Assembly: GCA_013368325.1 (NCBI GenBank)
Contig: JAACJK010000009.1
Location: 1 to 64,000, forward strand
Direction: 5' to 3'
DNA length: 64,000 nucleotides
Source: Ephemerocybe angulata
Taxonomy: Eukaryota > Basidiomycota > Agaricomycetes > Agaricales > Psathyrellaceae
How positions within the stretch are numbered: position 1 is the stretch's first letter; every line of letters begins with the position of its first letter. Positions 1 to 9,700 of the stretch are shown here, piece by piece. Position numbers and translations under genes: made by a program. Under the pieces are notes generated by a model. It was not told the DNA's origin. It made no database searches and worked only from the letters and a program-made list of their open reading frames with translations.

Positions 1-654
1 AATAAAGTAAAGAGTGCGTCTAATTGGCCCTTAGTTCTTGGCTACACATGGCCTCTGTGCCATGGATCTGTTCAAGGACTCTTCTCTACTGCCGTGTTCC
101 GCTCTGAAGCAGTCCTACCCCAGATCATCTTCATTTCAGAGTCAGAAGCGCCTGATGATATTCTTTTTACCTCTCTTTTTAAGCTTGCCTTTACTCGCTG
201 GTTCCTAGGTACTGGGCACCCTTTTCCCATGATAAAAGAGGGCCTTATCACCAAGGAGACATGGGAGAAACATCGCAATAATTCAATCCTTCGGGCGCTT
301 CTTTTCATTCAAGCGGTCTCAGACTACAAGGACCAGTTTTTGCCCCCTTCAGTCGAGTTCAAGGTAAGTCACCTTTTTAGACCCCTTTAAGTTATCTCTC
401 TGACCTGGCGATACCAACAGATCTATATAACTGAAGTGCCGTACCAAAGTGCCGGTCCTCAAACGTCCGAGTCTGCTGCCATGGTGCCCGCTTCAATTCA
501 AGCATGCTTTGAGACGATCAAGATTCCTTTAACCCATCATCTCCGAACCCTTCTTCGCACTTCTGTTAACATGGAAGAACTTGAAACGAACGACTTTGAT
601 ATTTGGTTCCATGAGCTTATTCTTGGGAATGTATCGAGCTACAACACTGTTTAA
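1..654 (+). CDS. HECT-type E3 ubiquitin ligase C-lobe, 5' partial
   Basis: The frame is open from base 1, so the gene starts upstream of the window. One intron (364-420, GTAAGT...CAG, 57 nt) joins two exons, with a stop at 652-654. The last 60 residues contain MVPASIQACFETIKIP, which resembles the HECT C-lobe signature LPxAxTCFNxLxLP around the catalytic cysteine. HECT ligases form a thioester with ubiquitin on this cysteine and pass it to a substrate. The preceding text (FLGTGHPFPMIKEG, SVEFK) fits a divergent HECT fold but has no motif I can name. It lies 360 bp upstream of a DDE integrase on the same strand, so it may be cargo of a mobile element. The HECT call rests on one short motif. 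The frame itself is solid. Confidence 0.5.
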
Positions 655-1017
655 ACCTACGTATTAGAAACCCTGACCAATTGATTGCTCTTGTTTGTTT
701 ACCATTGCGCACAGACCATGCATGGAATTCCCTTTTCGAGCACTAGGCTTGAGGACTTTGGAAAAGTCCTCAAGCTTAGCGCTGCTTTAGGCAACTAAGG
801 CGCATGTGACTTTTTGATGGTCACATGTGTGCGCACGCCAAAGTGCATGTTCACCCAAGACTAAAGTGCACGTCCACCTATCAGCCATCTCTATCTTCAT
901 GTCTGCTATAGTCACAAACTTCAGAGCTTTGCATGAGGTTCTCTGCGAGGATGTGGGGAGAGCCCTTCACACTCAGATTGAGACGCACCCCGCCTTCGGA
1001 GCAAGATTGCAGAGATT
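655..1017. other. Spacer with hairpin between HECT-like gene and integrase
   Basis: No coding sequence seen. It holds an imperfect inverted repeat, GCTTGAGGACTT..AAGTCCTCAAGC, at about 751-780, preceded by GCGCACAGACCATGC. Both are shared with the large palindrome at 8903-9056. A second small inverted repeat, CACATG, lies at 800-830. Confidence 0.6.
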
Positions 1018-2659
1018 ATGCAGTTCCGTCTGTCTGCAAGCCAGGTAACCATAATATTTCTGTTATATCCTTGTGCTAATTAGAGCCTTAATCAATAGCA
1101 CGAGAATCTTTTTGAAGAACAAGAATATTTCGAGCTCTGTGAATCAGTCAGAGCCATGGTTGCAGCTCTGGAAGCAGCTTGCCATCGCTCCGCCGACCCT
1201 TTCAACCAGCCCCCTCCCCAGATCATCACTGCTTCCCGGACAGGCAAGAAGGGACGTCCAAGGCTCGAAATCAACAAGGAGGTTTTGAAGCAGTCTCTCA
1301 ACCTCCGCGGACCCCAGAAACTTTCCAAAGAGTTCGGTGTCTCTGCCCGGACGATTCGGCGTCGTGCTTTGGAGCATGGTCTTCGAGAGCCAGGTCTTCC
1401 TGTTTTCCAAAGGATCGACAATGGTGATGGCACTGTTACAGAGATCTGGACTCACCAGGGCCCACCTATGGCCGCTATTCAACAGAATCCAACAGAGCTT
1501 GACGCAGCGCTAGCCGACATTCTACAACGGTTTCCAGGACTTGGCCGAACCCCTTCCTCCGCTCTACTTACTCAAGGCTACCGTGTTTCGCGTATCAGCA
1601 TTGAACAGTCCTACCTAAGGGTGCATGGAGCACCCTCCGGTCTAGGTCACCGGGCCATCGAAAGGAGAGAGTACAATGTCACAGCCGTGAACTCTCTTTG
1701 GCACCACGACGGTCATCACGGTGCGTGCTAGCCAGACCAGCCCTTTGAAGATCATGCTCACCCTGGCTCTGTTTAGTCCTTATTCGATGGAAGTTCGTTA
1801 CTCATGCCTTCATCGACGGAAGAGCAGATTTGTTACCGCCCTGCAGGTCAGCACCAACAATCGATCTCAAACTGTATTGGAGGTGTTCCTTCGTGGAATC
1901 CACCAACATGGGCTACCGAGCAGAGTCCGTGGCGACCATGGTACCGAGAATGTCCTCGTCTCTGCATACATGCTGGAGGCCCGGGGTTTGATAGAGGGTC
2001 CTATATCTGGGGGCGTTCAGTCCACAACGTTCGGATTGAACGACTATGGGTGGACTACAACGCTGGGTTTACCAATACCTGGTATCAGTTCTTTCATGAC
2101 CTAGAGCTCTCCTATGGCCTTCATCACGAGAACCCGCGGCACATCTGGCTCCTTCACCATCTATTCCTTCACACCATCAATAAAGAAGCGCAAGTCTGGG
2201 TGGACATATGGAATTTACACAAGATGCGGGGGACGGGGAGCCAAAGTCCTAGAGAGATGTTTCATTTTGGTTTAATGAGGCAGGGTATGAGGGGCATTGG
2301 GCTTATGGCGATGCCAACGGCGGATGAAGCCGTCACCGACTATACTCAGTATGGCGTAGATTGGGAGTTCATGAACTTGGCTTCAGATCGAGAAGATCTC
2401 CTTCGCCAATGGAGGCAGGTCAACCCCAGCTGCTGGCTACGGACTTGGCCATGGCGAGCCAGCTCGGTACAACGAAGTTCTATGCGAAGCTCCAGACTGT
2501 CCTCTTTCTGACAACCAGCTCGCTGCACTGGATGAACACGTAGAAAATACTTTCGAGGGGTTGGAGGATGTCGGGCATGGAGTGATGGAACTGCGAAAGG
2601 GTTTGTGGGCTACAGGATTGGAATTCTGCAGAGTAGATCTCGGGGAAGTCAACTTTTAG
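1018..2659 (+). pseudogene. rve-type DDE integrase/transposase, two frame breaks
   Basis: Product: an integrase-core transposase that would cut and join DNA ends with two metal ions. Exons are 1018-1044, 1099-1720 and 1777-2659. Introns 1045-1098 and 1721-1776 have good borders. Residues about 60-95 (KKGRPRL to RTIRRR) form a helix-turn-helix. Catalytic acidic residues are visible: D in HHDGHH, D in RGDHGTEN and E in RIERLW. The last two are about 35 residues apart, as in D,D-35-E integrases. Exon 3 needs two one-base corrections: a missing base near 1983-1990 (between EARG and DRGSYIWG) and an extra C in the C-run at 2422-2425. After them the frame stays open to TAG 2657-2659. The copy is probably dead unless these are assembly errors. 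It belongs to the integrase-core proteins widespread in basidiomycetes; I cannot assign the exact transposon superfamily. Confidence 0.8.
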
Positions 2660-2746
2660 GGGTACTTGTGCCTTATGGGCTGTTTGTAATCAGTCTGATC
2701 CTAATCGACCATCATCATCTTCCTTGAACCAATACCACCATCTACA

Positions 2747-4158
2747 ATGGAATCTACTCGCCGCGGAGGCTCTGGAGGAAACTCCAATGGTGAACAAACC
2801 CAGTACCAGATGCACTTGTTTGCCCTTGGCCGTGAGTCATGCACCCTTTTCTGCAATATCAAAGCATTAAATAGAATTTGCAGCCACACTCGAAAGTCTT
2901 TCTCCAGAGGAAGTTATATCGCAGACCCTCGGCTCACTCAGCAGCGCCCTCCCAAGCTTCCGTTGACTCAAAACCAGTACAAGGCCCTCGTAGCTGGTGT
3001 CACCCCCTTCGGAACCTTCATCTCCATTGGAATCCATACCCCTGATACTCGAAGGACCTACATCCTCCCCATTCCAAACCCCCATGGCCCTCTGTATGTG
3101 GCAGAGGCGCTAGAGGTTGTGCTAGACTGTGTCCAGCCATGGGCTGAGATGTTGCAGGGTAGCAAGGCCTCGACATTTGAGGTCGCAATGCCCACTCTCT
3201 TCCCTGCTGTCATCGAGGATGCCGGGTATCTCGCTGCATCTGAAGTTCTTGGAGATTTACCTGCTGTTCTATCTGGGCCTGCAGGAGAAGCTAGACTGCG
3301 GCCTACATCCTCATCTACAAGCCCCCCTCTCCGCAATCTTCTTGTTCGAGAGGAATTCAATGCCGAGGGCGTATTTTATCAGCTATTTCTGATTCAAAAG
3401 GTATTGACCTTAGTAATAGCAGCAACTTCTTAGCTCTAACAAAGAACCAAAAGACCAACAGTGATGCAATTCCTGCTACTAGGAGTGGAGAAGCAGTCCA
3501 GAATACATCTCATGGCTTGGAAGGGGGTCCCTCTGCTTTGAACAGCGAGGCTTCAGTTGCGGTGCATACATTGAACGGCACCGAATTGACAGAGAGATCT
3601 AGGGTGAGTCAGTTCGTGTCATATGGGACACTCATTGATTGGGAACCTATTATTTAGTCTGAAGATGAAGCCCATTGCTATCTGTATGCCCGCTTCTCTG
3701 ACGAGTACGACGCGTTGGAGCAGTTCTGCGCTGCGCATCCAGGAGCGCATAACTCAACCCTTGTCAAGAACGTATACTTCTACCGCTTTGTCAAAGTCAC
3801 CCTCGAAAACCTCGGCCTCAGCGAGAGCAGGCAACACATCATCGAGCATGACGGGCACCATCTCAACGTTGATTCTGTTATCGGCAGCATCGGGCACCTT
3901 GTGGCAGCGAATACCTTCAACAATATACGAACCTTGGTAAACAAGCTTTTAAGATTCAAGGCCCAGTACGACCTCGACCAAGAACGTACTCACAAGATTC
4001 ACAAAGTTCGACAAGCCGCCGGTGTCATTTCAATGCTTTTTACGATGGATCCCAACAACCCAACGGCAGTTGAACGGTCGTGCGTATATCCTTTGTCTCT
4101 TAGAAAGTTTGGAAGGCATGTAGCTGCTCTTATGAGCGAGCATTTCCCTGTAGAGTAG
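2747..4158 (+). CDS. Unrecognised protein downstream of the integrase, four exons, one frame break
   Basis: No family recognised. The start is ATG 2747. Introns inferred from borders and phase are 2832-2883 (52 nt), 3401-3453 (53 nt) and 3604-3657 (54 nt). Exon 2 opens in the frame reading TLESLSPEEV, then must shift by one base near 2951-2954 to continue as KLPLTQNQY, so this copy may be damaged like its neighbour. The joined product is about 380 residues, soluble, with a Ser/Thr-rich middle and a conserved-looking C-terminal 150 residues. No signal peptide, membrane segment or catalytic motif was seen. It is 88 bp downstream of the integrase on the same strand, so it may be part of the same element. 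Function unknown. Confidence 0.5.
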
Positions 4159-4231
4159 AACTATATGGAGAGTCTTCTCCCTCAATTTCCACAATGCAAA
4201 TTGTTATTCTCCTACAAGTACTAGTAACGTT

Positions 4232-5207
4232 TCAACGATATCGAGTACAAAGAACAAGCTCATCCAAATCAAAAGTTTGACGCAAAACATCATACTTTGA
4301 GCGTGTCCCTGCATAGCGGAGAGTAGCCTTGCCCTGGTCAATCTCTACAATAGAGAAAACCTTGTGATAGTAGTCCGCCTTGGGAATAATCACAAGCTCT
4401 TTCACCTGTGAGGGTCGCAGCGGGGATACCATTGTCAACGGAACCTCCAAAGACGAGCTTTCATCCATGAAATCAAGGGCCACCATGTCTCTCTTGGCTC
4501 CCCGGATAGAACGATAAATGCCATGCTGATCACGCATTCTCGAGTTGGGGTGGGTCGAAGAAACCCTAAGAGGAAGACGGCATGTCAGAAGCCAGCCAAT
4601 TGGAGCAGAAGAAAGCCAGTGCTCTAGACAACTCTGAAATTAGCATCCACTAGTAGCCCTCACTAAATACACTTACCTGTAGGGCTGGATCTTCTGGTGA
4701 ATGAACCCCCGTAACTTTCTGGAAGACGATGCTGAGGAATTGGAGTTGCAGGTGTCAAGGGCAGCTGGCGACCAATAAACGGGGCAGGAGGAGGGATCAA
4801 AGCTGAGTCTTGCACTTGATTCATCCTTATTCTCCCCTCTAGCACCATGGTAAGAGGAACATGCTGCCTTGACTGTTTGTTTCTTGTTAGTAAGGCTGAG
4901 ACACCAAGCGTTTCAAACCTACCTATAAACACTCAGATTCTGAATGGAAACCCTTTCTAGGAGTGTTCGTTGGACAGATGGAGCGTTCAGCTTTACACCA
5001 CATTCCCCATTGCTATACACCTCCTTTAACACCCCAGTATAGTCTTTGAAAGGGGTGTTGCCTGTCACCACAATGGGGACAGACATATTGGATAGGTGCG
5101 AGGATGGGATACGAATAGTGGCTGAGCTGAAGCGCCCAGCTGCACCAGGGTTCTAAATTAAAGTTAAGGCAGCCAAAATTGTAGAAGATCGTGGAACACA
5201 CCTCCAT
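4232..5207 (-). CDS. KOW-like (Spt5-like) hypothetical protein, fragmented
   Basis: Minus-strand model beginning with the two-codon exon 5202-5207, intron 5153-5201, second exon to 4923, intron 4868-4922, then a proline-rich exon to about 4680 and a last exon ending at 4232. The join between the third and last exons (about 4560-4680) does not keep frame cleanly, so either a frameshift or a missed small exon is present. The segment VTGNTPFKDYTGVLKEV and the later KELVIIPKADYYHKVFSI look like KOW-type beta-barrel repeats, as in the elongation factor Spt5. Agaricomycete genomes carry many Spt5-like fragments near transposons, and I infer this is one. It is convergent with the 2747-4158 gene. The similarity is weak. 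Confidence 0.35.
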
Positions 5208-5375
5208 TCTTCAATGAGGAAGGGAGTTGATGATGGTGGAAGGAAGCAAGGAGCAAATTGGCGCGTCGCGTCATGTAATCACGATCATGTGATGGATTTG
5301 ATTGATGGCTTCCCTTTTGAGCGAGACGCTCAATCAAAAAACTTTGGCGCCTCCTCTTTGCAAAGGGCTACCAGA

Positions 5376-6624
5376 ATGCAGTAAGTTCTTAGTAAATATT
5401 CACTCTATTCAAACTCAATTATAATAAGGTACACAGCCCTTTCACAGGACTGCTGGATAGAGATTACCCGCCATCTCCTGCACGACGACGACATTTTGTC
5501 TCTTACTCCGACAAAAGTCTCAGTCGAACGCGAACGCAAAGGTCGACATGCCCTTGCAACGGTCTCAATTCTCAGTAAATCAATACGCTCAGTGGCCCTT
5601 CCTATCCTCTGGACTCGAATCGTGCGCACTGGAACCCAACTCGAATCATTAGTGTCTCAGTCGCTTGCAAGCACCCGCCTATCCTTAGCCGTACGGAGGC
5701 TGGACATACAACTCCCCAAAGGCTACAGTGTCAAGCTGTGTAGCACTTTTATCAGCCACCTACCCAATGTGGTGATCCTCACTCTAGGAAACCGTTATCC
5801 AGGAGGCGAATATGTTCCCCTCAATTTAGGAATCGTGGAATCGATACTCGCCAAAAAGCAAAGTCTAAAGCATCTTTGCTTTACAAATGTGTCCGAGAGA
5901 CCCACATCTGCAGACGTATGTGGCTTTGTGAGGCACCTCTCATTGCTCATTACTCTACATCTCCCTGCCAATACCGCCCGCCCCTCCGACGTTACGATTC
6001 CCCTGCACAAATCTGGCATTCCTCACCACACTTGTGCTAGGAAACACGCACGAAGCATCCAGCCTTCACCCACTCTCGACACTATCTCCGATAATAAATT
6101 TCTTCGCCAATTCGGTGGAGATGCCCTCCCTTCGCAATCTTCACCTCACCATCCAACACCACAAATGAAACCCCTCCTGGAGCCTGCATCTTCAGCCATC
6201 CACATTAATGCCAATGTTGACGCACCTTGAACTTTATCCAGCTGAAGCAATCCAACTTCCCTCCCACTCAGGTCTGGAGTCCATCACCCTCCTCTATGAC
6301 CCAAGTACAAGAGCTATACGTCAACTATCGAGGTACTTGATGCATCCTGCAGGGCTCATTTCCATCCCTCCTCCATGTATGCATCCCCTCAGCAGTTCTG
6401 GACCTACTGCCGGCCCGTCGCGCAGACACAACCAAGCCACCCACCAAGACTACCTGAGAACGATGTCTCTCGAGGCAAGAGGTTATTTGTTACCTGAGAA
6501 TTTAGCCGCTGCAGTGGTAAGTGCACTCTCCTACTCTCAGCTACAGTTCGCTAGCAGTATTCGGAAACAAGAAGATTTTTACGAGCCTTATATTATCTAC
6601 CATGTATACAGTTTTGAAGAATAA
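5376..6624 (+). pseudogene. F-box/leucine-rich-type protein, broken
   Basis: A five-base first exon (ATGCA, 5376-5380) joins across intron 5381-5447 to a frame starting MQDCWIEITRHLL.DDDILSL. This is a typical fungal F-box opening (D-CW-I..HL...D-LSL), and the piece reads well for about 200 residues with leucine-rich segments. Near 5995-6005 the frame must shift by one base to continue the LRR-like text (LAFLTTLVLGNTHE). An in-frame TGA then occurs near 6165 before MLTHLELYP resumes at about 6211. An intact F-box protein would recruit substrates to an SCF ubiquitin ligase; this copy is probably inactive. No close relative of it lies in the large F-box cluster downstream. Confidence 0.6.
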
Positions 6625-6747
6625 GAAACGCCTCTCCGTAAGTTCGGCGTCATGTTGGATTGGAGTGAACAAGTACTCACCAACGCACACAAGATCTCAG
6701 AGCAACGAACGACAACACATTAAAGAAATGGACATTATACTATCAAG
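6625..6747. other. Spacer before the intron-like array
   Basis: Short AT-richer spacer between the F-box pseudogene and the first intron-like module. No feature recognised. Confidence 0.5.
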
Positions 6748-9700
6748 GTAAGTACTGACTACTACAAGGACGGCTACGATAAACTGACTCAGTGACTGGA
6801 CTTACGCTCGCAGGCTGCATGCCGCGCGTCGAGTCTCGATACTCCGAGCCAATCTCCGTGACGCCTGCCCGGTGAGGCTGTCCGAAGCTCGATACTGCCG
6901 AGACACACCCCGTGTGGGGGCCGTCGTGGGTGTTTGACGCTGTAGTCGCCGACTCGTCCCTGCTGCGCGCCGTGTACGATCCCCTCACGTAACACCCTCA
7001 GCCTCACGACCTCCAACCTCGCGTATCGCAGGCCGGGCAAACTTGGAGGAAAAGGGCGCGTGTGCACTATGCTCCGAGGTGTGTTAATACTCGCTGCTAT
7101 GGCCAATCCAAACTGACTTACCATTCGCTAGCCGCGTAACTAAAAGACCGTCGCATCCTGTAACGGGTACATCGGCATCGAAACGACGACAGCACGCGAC
7201 ATTCGCTCAAGCCAACCCGATCGAATGCCTTGTGCGTCCAGCGGCAAGTTTCGATAGACCGACGTGGCCTCGCAGGACGCCGATCCCAGCTTCGGAATTC
7301 GTGGTTTCCCGATCGTTTAACGTGGCGGGATCTTGACTGGTGCGACTCGGGGTGCTGAATCGAGCGCACACGCGGGGTGAAGTCGTAATCCGTCGGAGAC
7401 TGGGTCAAGGTGAGCTCGTTTTCACATTCTCTATCATGCAACTACTTACCTTGGGGGTGCACTTCGCAGCCATGCCCTTCGCTTCGCCCCAACATCGCGT
7501 GTCCAACTCGCGAATTCGGTGTCAAGTGAGTGCTGCCTCCATTCCTCTTCGCTCGGCGCATCCTACTTGCGCTTTCGGCATCGAGCATCCTGGTACTCGG
7601 TCGTGTTGAAGGATGCGGAGCCTACAAAGGTCTTCGGTGAGTCGGGCCATTCAATTGACGTCGTCGTTATGCTTACCGGTTGTGCTTGACTGCAGCCTGG
7701 GATGCGGGCTTGAGGGAAGCCATCCGACGCTGAGATTCGCCACCGCTGACCCGACGTGCGCTCCGTGGCGACGTAGTTGGAGCGAATGCGAGCGAGTCGG
7801 TCCTGGGATGGGAAAGGTGAGTAAGTCCTCGTCGTTCTCGTGGTCATCGACTCACTTTCGGCCATGCCGCACAGACCGACCCTATCGCATCGCATGGCGG
7901 TTCGCGCCTCTCCCCTCTGGGCTTGCTAATCTGCGTCTTGGCCGCTGCGACGCCGAACCCACTCCCGTTCGTGCCATTTGCACTTTGGTGGCTCGGCCCG
8001 CTCTCGATGTGAGCTCCATTTGGCGACGGAAAGTGAGGTGAGAGGCGACGCTGCTGGAACCAAAGCGAGTGCGTCGGTCCTAAGACGCAAAAGGTAAGTA
8101 AATCAACGCCGATTCTGACGACAGGGTTTGCGAGTAGACCCACTTGTATTGCGCGGTCGCGCCGCTTTCACGGTGGGCTTTGGCTGGGCTGTCTATCTTG
8201 TGCTTCGCCGTCGTGACTCGTCCGAATGCAGCCCCGTTTGTGCTTCTTGGCTTTGGTTGTGCGGTGCTGAAGGTACGGTCTTGAGGTGAGTATGCGATCC
8301 GACTGTGGTGACCAGGAGATGACAACTGACCTATCGGCGTTCTTTGGGGGGTCGCATAGCTCGGTTCATGCTGTCGTGTGACGGTTCTTTCAGCGGGGTG
8401 CTCAAGGTTGTCGTCGACTATCCGATGCATCGCGCCGGGCGCCGCTTTTATATGCGCGTTGGGTTGTACGACAGGACTTGCGGAGAGCGAGATGGTGGTG
8501 CTGGGGAGACCTGAGATGGGAAAGGTGAGTATATCGCAGCCTAATACGCTCTCGATGGTCAGTGACTGTATTCAAACGATTCCACACGTACTTACTTACC
8601 TCGTGGACAGGTTTTACAGCACCAAAGACGGCGACGACGATCCTGAAGAGGCAGCAGGCGTCGTGCAGCCGTTGGACATGTCGAGGGTTGGAGGGGGCCG
8701 CCCGGCATCGACGCGCACGGTGAGGGAGGCGATGGGCTAGTGCATGCCCTGCGCCGTAAGTCGGCCATTTCACCTCAGATCGGCCACGGCGGCAGCGAGA
8801 GGGTGGTGCCAGGGCAAAACGGCGACGGCAACGACAACGGCGGACGGGTAGGGGTGGCCGGTGAGGAGAGCGAACGATAAGGATAAGCGCCGCGACGCCG
8901 ACCATGGTCTGTGCGCGGTCAGTAATCACCGCCCACGCACAGACCATGCTCAGAATTTCCTTTTCCGGCGGCGGGCTTGAGGACTTTTCGAAAGTCCTCA
9001 AGCCCGCCGCCGGAAAAGGAAATTGTGACCTGGACCGTGCGCAGGTCCAGGATCGGCGGTGGCTCGGGCTTCCTCAACCACTTCGCTCTCGCGTCCAACG
9101 ACGCCGAAAGCCCATTGGCCACCGCCGGCACTACCGTCACCACCTCACCGCATTCGCGGGGCGGCGGGCCATACACATCTCGCCTCCCTGCCGTCCTCCA
9201 TCTTTCACAACCCGCGACCACAACCACTACGATCGCCCCATCGGGAGCGTCCAACGACGCCCGACCACCACCACCACCTTTCGCCCGTGTCGAATGATTG
9301 TCCACGATGTCCGCCACAGCGGGTCGGCCAATGTACAAGGCGCCGATTCAACTCCAGAGCTCTTCACGCCGACCACGGACCGACGATTGCACGATGGGCC
9401 TGCATGGAGCGAGCCGAATCCAAAGTGAGTCCGTCCGTCGTCTTGCGTCGCTCGGAATATGAGTTTGCTCACCTCAAGGCCTACAACCAGCATCGCCACG
9501 CGTTCGAACGCACTCGTCGTCTTCTCGGATAGCGGGGATCGTTGGACTCGATGGCGCCGTGGGGAGGAGGGCTGTCGAGCATCTAGGATGGTAAGTACCC
9601 TGTAGAACACCCACTGACCTCACCACTACCATCCCGATCCTAGCCTGTGCTCCGAACCTCTCGATGCCGACGCCGCATCTGTAGAGCTCTCTGGCCCATG

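Noticed and set aside
8378..9610. Several overlapping frames of 100-200 codons on both strands
   Set aside because: GC-rich DNA and the palindrome keep frames open by chance. No frame shows a family signature and they cross the intron-like borders.
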